Below the pieces are notes generated by a model. It did no database searches, was not told the DNA's origin, and saw nothing but the letters and a program-made list of their open reading frames with translations. Source: Costus lasius (lineage: Eukaryota > Streptophyta > Magnoliopsida > Zingiberales > Costaceae). Taken from it: a DNA stretch of 64,000 nucleotides. This document shows, piece after piece, positions 54,782-64,000 of this stretch. The translations under genes were made by a program, and so were the position numbers. The stretch covers positions 64,841,843 to 64,905,842 of the forward strand of contig CM050448.1 of NCBI GenBank assembly GCA_027563935.2, read 5' to 3'. Numbering within the stretch: the stretch's first letter is position 1; each line of letters starts with the position of its first letter.

Positions 54782-56475
54782 TGAATGATCCCCTAAAGGG
54801 GAGGGAGAAACCCTAAGCATGCGTAAATTGAAAAATTTGCATGGGCGGAATTAGGGTTTCCTAGGATCGCATGTAATATGAACATATGATCAACATTATT
54901 TCTTTGTATAGATCAAGATAGGATCTTACCAAGGCCATTGATTCGAATGGTGTCTTGGAAGCAAGAGGGCGAATTGGCTCTCCTCCAAAGAAGACGCACA
55001 CAAAGGTGATGATGACTACTCCCTTTGGCGTCCTTGTGCTAGCAAAGAGCTTCAAGTCTCCTAACCGTGTGAAGGAGATCGGATGTGTTCTTAGATTGCC
55101 GAATGCCTTCTCCTCTCTTCCTCTTCGAGACAAGACACACTCAAGCGCAATCTTGGCAAGAGCGAAGCATTGAAGCATTAAGGCGTTTTCTTGGCCTTGA
55201 GGCGTTTAGGCGTTGAGGCTTCCAAATATGGTAAGTCTTCACTCCACACGTTCACGCTTAGTGAACTAATCAAAAACGCCCCATCACTTGAACCATGCGT
55301 TCACATAAGTGAACCGGTTCAATTGACTTTGGTTCAACAACCAAATCAAACCAAGACCAAGTCAAGACATGGTCTAGATCTCATTAAACCAAAAAGGGTT
55401 CAAGATCTAACCACACATCACTTGATGCTCTTGATCTCATCGATCTAGCATCAGATCTCTCGATCGAAGCTTACCGATCTCAAGCCCTAATCAATCAAAC
55501 ATGATCAGACCAGATCTCACTTCCAATCAGAGTCTAAACTCCTTTAAACTGAACCAAAATAATTCAGTCCACACGATCTGACATAAGTAAGCCATATCAT
55601 CAAATTGTGCGACCCTAAGGGTTTCCTTTAAATGTCGGTAACGATAACTTACGTTATCACGACCAGTGAGGGGTATCTAGCAACACATCACTGTCTCCCG
55701 ATATAAAGGAAAGAGTCTTCCAAGACTACACCCAAACCACAGCACAAGTGTGAATTCAATTCACTAGACATACATGTTTCCTTTGCCACTGGATGTTCTT
55801 ATTGGACAAGCGTGTCAAGCTTGTAAATCCAATATGATGAGAATGATTAGATCAGATGAACATAGTCATCTGGGTATAGCCATACACTTTCTCAATCATC
55901 TCATCCAGGGGGCCCCTATAGAACATCACACTCCAAACAAGGAGACGGCAATCCTATATCTATCACTAGTGCCCTAACATGACTCATGTTCATTATCCAA
56001 GATAGTCTATAACCATTATATTTCAAATGATATTGAACTACCTCAAAACAATGCCAATCATCATTTAGAAACACAAGTGATCTCAAGTCAGAGGAAATAT
56101 GCCACTTGCTTACATACAAGGATTATTCACATTGTGACAAGCAATTGAATATCCTTGCAGGGTCTGTCCAGTACATCCAATGTACCTATGAGTCTACTTC
56201 TTATTCCATGCTCGAAGCATCCTATAAGATTAGAACACATATTAGTCTTAATCATATCAAGGCTGTCTCATGTTCACCAAGATATCTCGACCAAGGACTA
56301 TACTGCATGTCAGCCAAGCTGAACAGCATTGAGACATTAATCAGAAGTATACATATTGCAGCAGATGATGTAACAACCTGAATAACAACCATTGCCTTTA
56401 TAAACATAGAGTTTATACATGATACTGATACAATCCCAAGGCCTCAAACATTAGCCTTAAGGGCATACCCCAACA
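54782..56475 (-). repeat. Element D 5' LTR (1694 bp)
   Basis: Plus orientation TGAATGATCCCC...ATACCCCAACA. In this copy the palindrome is broken (gtatagccatac near 55874) while the 3' LTR keeps it. Confidence 0.94.
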
Positions 56476-56480
56476 GTGCT
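56476..56480. repeat. TSD of element D, right (GTGCT)
   Basis: Second copy of GTGCT, followed by the native gtgctgggg of the C leader. Confidence 0.9.
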
Positions 56481-57574
56481 GTGCTGGGGCCTGCGTGCCT
56501 GGATTAAAATTGTAAATTAATATTTATTGTGATCTGCGCATCACATTTTAATTAATTTATAAAGTGTAATTGACCTGCGTGTCATTCATGTCTAGATAGA
56601 TTAAATTGTATTTTAATCAGACATGAGCTCAAAGCACACTTGGCAGAGGCGCATGCAGCAAGTGGCTTCACCAGCGGAAGGTCTAGGGTTCGACTCTAGG
56701 ACAGGCGCATTTTATCTGGTGGGCGCACCTGAGCTGCAGTGGGCGCTTGGGCCCGGGTTGGGCCAGAGAAAATGCAAAAGACCCAAGAAAAGCTCAAGTG
56801 AAGACTTAAGTTTAAATTAAGGTCTTACCTAGGCTCAATGGGCTTTTACCACATAAGATCATCATGCTTTCATTTATTGTTTAAATAATTAGAACTGCAT
56901 GATTTAATCTTCTTCTATCACCATAGGGTTTGTATGATAGTTAAGAAGATAAAAGACCGTTAAAATCCAACGTTAAATATCAAGCTCGTAAGCCTTCTGA
57001 CGCGAAACCTCACTGTTCTGACTATCGTTGGGGCCGTGTTGTACCCACTCAGTGGGCACGCCCATCTATCTTCAGAGGGTGTGTGATTACACCTGCGTGT
57101 TACAGAGAAGGGATTTATCGCTTCTTGTTGCTCAGCATAGCACGTGGTGGTCCAAGGAGTAGGTCGGGTCAGCTTGACCATGTAGGCTACATGTGTGGCG
57201 CATATAGTAGCTATATGGAGGCAGCCATCTGTGGGATCAGAGACTGTGTTGTACCAACTCAGTTGGCACAGTCTTCTGGATTGCCCAGATGAAGGGGAAT
57301 CACACGGGTTAGCGATTGGCAGGGATTGCCTACCAGAGATTAGTGCTTGTACTCTCTGTGCATCTTATCTCGCCTGAGCGGGACGCGGAGACCAAGTATG
57401 AAATCTGGATCCCATCTCACTAAAAGAGTTTCACTCTTTCGGACTGTTTTACTGGATTTTTCAGTCAGATAAAATAGTGAGAAAAGAATCATTCTTAAGT
57501 CCTGAATTGATTCTAACATTGATACTGACCTTGCTGTTCTTGCATTGTTGTAGATTACTGCAGCAACGAACACC
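56481..57574 (+). other. Element C leader, right part, with structured segment
   Basis: tRNA-like segment 56638-56708. Hairpins: CCCAC-TCA-GTGGG 57044-57056; CCAAC-TCA-GTTGG 57254-57266; AAAGAGT-TTC-ACTCTTT 57423-57439; GACTG/CAGTC 57442-57446 and 57462-57466. A pyrimidine-rich tract with TTGTAG precedes the coding region. Confidence 0.8.
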
Positions 57575-60500
57575 ACAGCCTTCAATGTGCGATCCCTACT
57601 GGAAAGGGAGAAGTTTGCTGGGCCAAACTTCTCAGACTGGTACGGACACCTTAAGATTGTTCTTAAGGCTGAGAGGAAACTGTATGTCCTCGAGACGGCT
57701 ATACCGCCTCAACCCGCTGCGAACGCCGCAAGGGCGGTTCGGGATGCTTATGAGAAGCATGTCAATGATAGCATTGATGTCGCTTGCTTGATGCTAGCGT
57801 CTATGACGCCACAACTGCAATGTCAGCATGAGGATCTATCTGCTATAGAAATTATAGCAAACCTCAAGATGCTGTATGCTGCACAAGCGAGGACTGAACG
57901 CTATAATTTGACTAAACTTTTCTTTCAGAGCAAACTGACTGAAGGGAGTCCAGTGCGAGCTCACGTACTCAAGATGATTGGGTACAAGGAGGCTCTAGAG
58001 AAGCTGGGACATACCATCAATCAGGAGCTTGTTGTAGATATCATCCTGCAGTCTCTCCCGGCCTCTTTCGATCCATTCATTATTAATTTTAATATGAACA
58101 AGATCGACTGTACGCCGGCAGAGTTGCTGAACATGCTCTTGACTACAGAGCAGACTCAGTCTCGTGAGAAGGGAACGCCTTCATCCTCTGTCCTCATGGT
58201 TCCTTCAAGGAACAAGAAGAAGGGGAAGAAGGGCAAAGCCCCCATCAAGAGCTACAACAAGGCTCTAAAGCAAAAGATAAAGCGGTCAAAGGAATACAGA
58301 TGTTTCCATTGTGGCCAGTTAGGTCACTGGAAAAAGGACTGTAAAGCGCTCCAAGGAGACAAGAAGGGAAGTAAGCCTTTCGCTTCTGGCTCAGGTATTT
58401 TCGTGACTGAAGTCATGGTTTCTTCTTCTATATCATGGGTGTTGGACACTGCATGTGAAGTTCACATTTGTTCAAATGTACAGGAACTCAAGAGAAGAAG
58501 ACAGGTGGGACAGCATGAGGTGGACCTACGAGTAGGAAACGGGGCACGGGTTGCTGCTGTTGCTGTAGGAGTTTATCACATCTCTTTACCATCTGGTCTT
58601 GTATTAGAACTGGACAATTGTTATTTTGTACCGAGCATAACTAAGAATATTATCTCTATTCCTGCTCTTGTCAGGAAAGGGTTTTCCTTTGAATGCAAGA
58701 TTTCAAAGTGTTATATTTCCTTTGATAATATTGTTTATGCTACTGGGTCAATTAACAATGGGTTATTCATGTTGGACATGGAATGTTCAATACAACAGAT
58801 TGATATTAAGAAAGCCAAGTATGCTGATGACAGCACCTTGCTATGGCATAGTCGTTTAGGCCATATTAACAAGAAGCGCATTAAGCGGTTGCATGACTAT
58901 GGACTGCTGGGATCATTCTCCTGTGAGGAGATTGATACATGCAAAGCTTGTTTAATGGGTAAAATGACAAAGGCTCCTTTTTCTTACCAAGGTCAAAGGG
59001 CTTCAGGTTTACTTGACCTTATACATAGTGATGTGTGTGGGCCATTTAGTAAACATGCCAGAGGTGGCTATTCATACTTCATTACCTTTACTGATGATTT
59101 CAGTAGATATGGGTATGTCTATCTAATGAGACATAAAAGTGAATCTTTTGACAAGTTCAAAGAGTTCAAAAGTGAAGTACAAAATCAGCTAGGCCGAAAT
59201 ATCAAGGCACTTCGCTTAGATCGAGGTGGAGAATACTTGAGTCATGAGTTTACTGACTATCTTAAGGAGTGTGGGATTATCTCACAGCTCACTCCACCAG
59301 GAACACCGCAATGGAATGGTGTGTCCGAGAGGAGAAATAGAAAATTACTGGATATGGTTCATTCTATGATGAGTCAGGCTACTCTACCTTACTCCTTTTG
59401 GGGATTTGCACTGGAAACAGCTGCAAAGGTACTAAACCGAGTGCCATCCAAGGCCGTTTCAAAGACTCCATATGAGTTATGGTATGGGAAACAGCCGAGC
59501 TTGACATTTATTAAGATCTGGGGTTGCGAGGCTTATGTCAAAAAGCTCGCCTCTGGGAAACTAGAGAGCAGATCTGAGAAATGTATCTTTGTCGGTTACC
59601 CTAAAGAAACTAAGGGTTATTATTTCTACGATCCTAAAGAGAACAAAGTATTTGTTGCTCGGACGGCTATTTTTCTTTAGAAGGAATTTCTTCTGCAAGA
59701 AGCCAGTGGGAGAGAAATAAAGCTGGATGAGAATCCAGAAGAAGGACAAAGTAGTCAAGCTCAGTTGGATGAGCCTGAGCCAGTAGATCAGGTTACTGAA
59801 CAACCTGAGGCTCAGATATCACGGGAACCGCGAAGATCGGGAAGGATCCGTGGATAGCCTGAGCGCTATGACGGAGTCTACATCATTAATGATGAACCCC
59901 TCACTTATGCGGATGCGGTCAGTGGACCGGACTCAGCGAGATGGCTTGAAGCTATGCGCGCCGAGATGGACTCCATGTCAGATAACCAAGTTTGGGATTT
60001 GGTTGATCCACCTCCGGGAGTAATCCCTATAGGCTGTAAATGGATCTTCAAGAAGAAGATTGACATGGATGGTAACGTGGTTACCTATAAAGGCAGGCTA
60101 GTTGCGAAAGGTTTCAAACAAATCTACGGGATAGATTATGATGAAACTTTCTCTCCTGTAGCTATGTTCAAGTCTATTCGGATTATTCTCGCGATAACGG
60201 CATATTATGATTATGAGATCTGGCAGATGGATGTGAAGACCGCTTTCCTTAATGGAAAATTAGAAGAGGATGTGTATATGACACAACCTGAAGGTTTCAC
60301 TAATCCATCGGATCGTCATAAAATATGCAAATTAAAGAAGTCCATTTATGGACTTAAACAAGCATCAAGAAGCTGGAATATTCGTTTTGATGAATCAATC
60401 TGTGAATTTGGTTTCATCAAGAATGAAGATGACCCGTGTGTATATAAGAGGTTTAGTGGGAGCGTGATTACTTTCCTAGTCCTCTACGTCGATGATATCT

Positions 60501-61468
60501 TAATCATTGGAAACGATATTCCTGAACTACATGCTGTTAAAGCATGGTTAAGAAAAAGTTTCCAGATGAAAGATTTAGGAGAAGCAGCCTATGTATTAGG
60601 TGTGAAGATCTACAGAGATAGATCTAAGAGGCTTCTCGGGCTGTGCCAGAGTACTTACATCGATAAAGTCCTGGAGAGATTCCATTTAGAGAATTCTAAA
60701 AGAGGATATCTTCCAGTCAGACATGATCTGAGTCTTTCAAAGAGTCAGTGTCCACAAACATAGACTGAGAAAGATGAAATGGACAATACGCCTTATGCTT
60801 CGGCTATTGGGTCCATTATGTATGCGATGTTGTGTACTCACCCAGACGTCGCTTACGGGTTAAGCGTGACCAGTCGATTCCAAAGTAATCCAGGGAAGGC
60901 ACACTGGATTGCAGTCAAGAACATTTTAAAATATCTTCGGAGGACCAAAGATATGTTCTTGATATATGGAGGTCAGGAAGAACTCAGTATTGAAGGATAT
61001 ACTGACGCTTCATTCCAATCTGACCAGGATGATTTCCGATCGCAATCAGGCTATGTTTTTAGCTTGAATGGAGGAGCAGTGGTGTGGAAAAGTTTCAAAC
61101 AGTCAATTGTTGCTGATTCCACAACAGAAACCGAGTATGTTGCAGCCTCGGAAGCATCCAAGGAGGCAGTCTGGATTCGTAAGTTCGTTCAGGAACTTGG
61201 TGTTGTTCCTTCGAGTGCAGATCCTTTGGTTATCTTCTGTGATAATACTGGAGCAATAGCACAAGCAAAGGAACCACGGTCGCACCAGAAGTCCAAGCAC
61301 ATACAGAGAAGGTTTCACTTGATCCGGGAGATCATTGATCGTGGCGAGATCAAAGTCTGCAAGGTTCATACAGATGACAATCTAGCTGACCCGCTTACAA
61401 AGCCTCTAGCGCAGCAGAAGCATGAGAAGCACTGTAATAATATGGGTTTGAGATTTCTCAACCATTAG
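57575..61468 (+). pseudogene. gag-pol: Element C gag-pol, start codon lost, three TAG stops
   Basis: 1298 codons in one frame. ACA stands at 57575 where A and E have ATG. Gag, zinc knuckle, protease WVLDTACE, integrase, YVDD reverse transcriptase and RNase H are all recognisable. TAG codons occur at 59678-59680 (GAG in relatives), 59855-59857 (CAG in A and E; shared with D) and 60761-60763 (CAG in relatives). Small in-frame indels occur in the gag linker (QTQSREKG) and near 59885. No frameshift. Like D it has LRLDRGGEY in integrase and the KKGSKPFASGSG insertion after the knuckle. Confidence 0.93.
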
Positions 61469-61477
61469 ATTAAGTGC

Positions 61478-61488
61478 AAGTGGGAGAT
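61478..61488 (+). other. Polypurine tract of C
   Basis: aagtgggagat directly before the 3' LTR. Confidence 0.85.
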
Positions 61489-63170
61489 TGTTAGGGTATG
61501 CCCTTAAGGCTAATGTTTGAGGCCTTGGGATTATTTCAGTATCATGTATAAACTTTATGTTTATAAAGGCAATGGTTGTTATTCAGGTTGTTACAGTATC
61601 TGCTGCAATATGTATACTTCTGAATAATGTCTCAATGCTGTTCAGCTTGGCTGACATGCAGTAAAGTCCTTAGTCGAGATATCTTGGTGAACATGAGACA
61701 ACCTTGATATGATTGAGACTAATATGTGTTCTAATCTTATAGGATGCTTCGAGCATGGAATAAGATGTAGACTCATGGGTACATTGGATGTACTGGACAG
61801 ACCCTACTAGGATATTCAATTGCTTGTCATAATATGAATAACCCTTGTATGCAAACAAGTGGCATATTTCCTCTGACTTGAGATCACTTGTGTTTCTAAA
61901 TGATGATTGGCATTGTTTTGAGGTAGTTCAATATCATTTGAAACATAATGGTTATAGACTATCTTGGATAATGAACATGAGTCATGTTAGGGCACTAGTA
62001 ATAGATATAGGATTGCCGTCTCCTTGTTTGGAGTGTGATGTTCTAAAGGGGCCCCCTTGATGAGATGATTGAGAAAGTGTATGGCCATACCCAGATGACT
62101 ATGTTTCATCTAATCTAATCATTCTCATCATATTGGAATTACAGGCTTGACACGCTTGTCCAATAAGAACATCCAGTGGCAAAGGAAACACATATGTCAA
62201 GTGACTTGGGTTCACACTTGTGCTGTGGTTTGGGTGTAGTCTTGGAAGACTCTTTTCTTTATATCGGGAGACAGTGATGTGTTGCTAGATACCCCTCACT
62301 GATCGTGATAACGTGAGTTATCGTTACCGACATTTAAAGGAAACCCTTAGGGTCACACAATTTGATGATATGGCTTACTTAAGTCAGATCGTGTGGACTG
62401 AATTGTTTTTGGTTCAGTTTAAAGGGATTTAAACTCTGATTGTAAGTGAGATCTGGTCTGATCATGTTTGATTGATTAGGGCTTGAGATCGGTAAGCTTC
62501 GATCAAGAGAATTGATGCTAGATCGGTGAGATCAGGAGCATCAAGAGATGAACGGTTAGATCTTGAACCTTTAGGGTTTATTGTGATCTAGACAAATGGC
62601 TTGGGTTAATTGGTCTTTGAACCAAACCAAATTGAACCGGCTCATCAAGTGAGCGCATGGTTCAAGGGGAGAGGAAAATGTGATGGTTTACTTGGAGTGA
62701 ACGCATCACACGTTAAGGCTTTGCTAATTTTAGATAGCATGTTGCTAAACGTGACCACGCCTCACGTCGCTTCTCTTCATGCCCCATTGTCGCCTCTTGC
62801 CTCGGGCTCTCGACACTCTCGTGTGGTGAAGAGGGTTGACGACAAGGAGAGGTCTCAGCCAAGCAATCAAGTCATCTCATCCCTTCCATTCGACAAGGAT
62901 TCTTGGAGAACTTTGCTAGCACAAAGATCAACAAGGAGTAGGCGATCACATCTTGTGTGCGCATCTTTTGGAGGAGATCCCTTTCGATCTCTGCTTCCAA
63001 GGCGCCATCCAAAGCAATGGCGATGGTATGACTCCTTTTCGATGTATACATGTTTTAGTTGATCATATGACATACATGCTATCGATCTAGAAGCCCTAGC
63101 TTCCGTTGCGAAAATTTATATATGCGCCTATTTAGGGTTTCGCCACCCCCCCCCCCCTTAGGGACTTCCA
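61489..63170 (+). repeat. Element C 3' LTR (1682 bp)
   Basis: TGTTAGGGTATG to GGGACTTCCA. Palindrome at 62079-62090. Followed by TTATG. Confidence 0.94.
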
Positions 63171-63175
63171 TTATG
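63171..63175. repeat. TSD of element C, right (TTATG)
   Basis: Second copy of TTATG. Confidence 0.92.
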
Positions 63176-64000
63176 AACAAACAGAAGATAAGCAGCAGGA
63201 ACAAAGTTATCAAAGCAGGTAAGCGCGGCTGGCACCGTTCAACGACAGCGGGGCATGGAACGCTCAAGGGTGGCGATGGGGACAAAGGAAGGATAAGGAG
63301 GTGTTGGCGTCGTCGGAGCACCGACGGATGGTGGTGGAGCGAAACGAGGAGAAGTGGGTGTTCTGTTGGAACAGGGGCAGTGCACGCGTGAAGCAGCAGC
63401 GGTTGCCGTTCGGCCGGCGGTGCACGGACGCCGAACCTATTACAGGTGGGAGTCCTTGTGAAGGTGGTGAAGGTGTGGCCAGAGTTTGGGGGTGATTAGT
63501 GCCGGGTTGGAGCAGCACGACATTGAAAGACGGAACTACGGCGGAAGGCTGGCGAGAACAGGGGATTCGAACGGATGTTCGATTCCGGTGATCGGACGGG
63601 TGGATGGGCGAATGCCGACGGCTGTGGCTTCATCTTGGGAAGGATGAGTGATGGCCAAAGTTTTGTGAGGATCCAACCGGTGGATCGTCGGCGGCGAACT
63701 CACAAACTTTCAAAAAAACCTAGAACGTTTGCGGCTAGGAGAGTGAACTTGGGAGGAAGAAGAGAATGGAGGAGAGGGGAAGAGGGGAAGAGGGGAGGAA
63801 GGGCTCGGCTCTAGAAGGAGAAGAAGGAGGAGAACATCCGATAGAAGAGGAAGATTACTAGAAAACTATTTCATTACTCAAATTCATCAAATCTATCTGT
63901 TTACAATTGTGCTTGCAAGCGATACATATAGTCTAAAGCTTTGAAGGAGAACGTTGGAATTTCCTTCTGCAGCGAAGAGATGTTGAGGGGCTTTGGGCTG
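63176..64000. other. Right flank, unidentified
   Basis: G/A-rich on the plus strand, C/T-rich on the minus strand up to about 63830, then A/T-rich. Open frames of 60-90 codons on both strands overlap each other and show no domain. On the minus strand the mix of CTTCTCC tracts and GCCGCCGACGATCC-like words resembles the transcribed start of a plant gene or of a long gypsy LTR. No boundary is visible, so no call is made. Confidence 0.35.

Larger units (their letters stand above)
38060..56475 (-). mobile_element. Element D: Ty1/copia, minus strand, host of E
   Basis: 5' LTR at 54782-56475. The 3' LTR is split by element E into 38060-38216 and 47393-48934; joined, it has the same 1694-bp length. 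GTGCT flanks the element. Without E it is about 9.2 kb. I count about ten LTR differences. The gag start codon is lost and two TAG codons interrupt the polyprotein, which is otherwise in one frame. It sits in the leader of C on the opposite strand. Confidence 0.92.
35620..63170 (+). mobile_element. Element C: Ty1/copia, host of D and E
   Basis: LTRs at 35620-37298 and 61489-63170, flanked by TTATG. The internal region is cut at 38059 by element D and resumes at 56481. Without D it is about 9.1 kb. By eye the LTRs differ at about 13 sites plus poly-C length, making it the oldest member of stack 2, as its outer position requires. Same family as A, D and E; closest to D. Confidence 0.92.

Noticed and set aside
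31404..61468. An intact host gene or non-transposon system in the window
   Set aside because: Every frame above about 200 codons is gag-pol; nothing else carries a recognisable domain.
63079..63518. Proline/serine- or glycine-rich frames in the right flank as a host gene
   Set aside because: Overlapping frames on both strands in skewed sequence; one starts inside the C LTR.

Overview
The window is repeat-dense nuclear DNA of a flowering plant. The evidence is Ty1/copia and Ty3/gypsy LTR retrotransposons of plant type (initiator-Met primer sites, TG...CA LTRs of 1.7-3.4 kb, a chromodomain-type gypsy polyprotein, CAG-to-TAG decay). I see no intact host gene, and the species cannot be named from the sequence. 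About 92% of the window (3402-34662 and 35620-63170) is two adjacent stacks of retrotransposons, each three levels deep. All six insertions can be delimited to the base by matching 5-bp target-site duplications (TSDs).

Stack 1 (3402-34662). Element B is an old, decayed copia on the minus strand (TSD TCTTC). It was split in its integrase by element A, a copia on the plus strand (6237-29613, TSD GATTC). A has the unusual form LTR, internal, LTR, truncated internal, truncated LTR. Its first internal region was split in RNase H by element G, a Ty3/gypsy element of Tekay/Del type (13054-24583, TSD GGTAT). G carries the only full-length open polyprotein in the window (1503 codons).

Stack 2 (35620-63170). 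Element C is a copia on the plus strand (TSD TTATG). It was split in its 5' leader by D, a copia on the minus strand (38060-56475, TSD GTGCT). D was split inside its 3' LTR by E, a copia on the plus strand (38217-47392, TSD GCCAT). E is the youngest: its LTRs differ by one substitution and a poly-C length change, and its polyprotein has a single 1-bp frameshift. A, C, D and E are one family (LTRs near 1.7 kb, leader near 1.8 kb); C/D and A/E form two subfamilies. B is a related, older family.

Flanks. Positions 1-3401, 34668-35619 and 63176-64000 were contiguous before the insertions. They hold a broken gypsy-type protease region on the minus strand (1-574), a 2.8-kb non-coding stretch with diverged repeats and hairpins, a tRNA-like segment near 35.3 kb, and an unidentified C/T-rich (minus strand) segment at the right end.

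Most interesting signals: (1) the copia leader contains a set of hairpins whose loops vary while stems are kept, including paired substitutions, which suggests a functional leader RNA (packaging or dimerisation is a guess); (2) the triple-LTR structure of A, with a templated filler at its deletion junction and LTRs that look younger than the gypsy nested inside it; (3) the C/D subfamily shares loss of the gag ATG and an identical in-frame TAG, yet was mobilised; (4) a palindrome plus CCAAT module is conserved between the LTRs of two otherwise diverged copia families.
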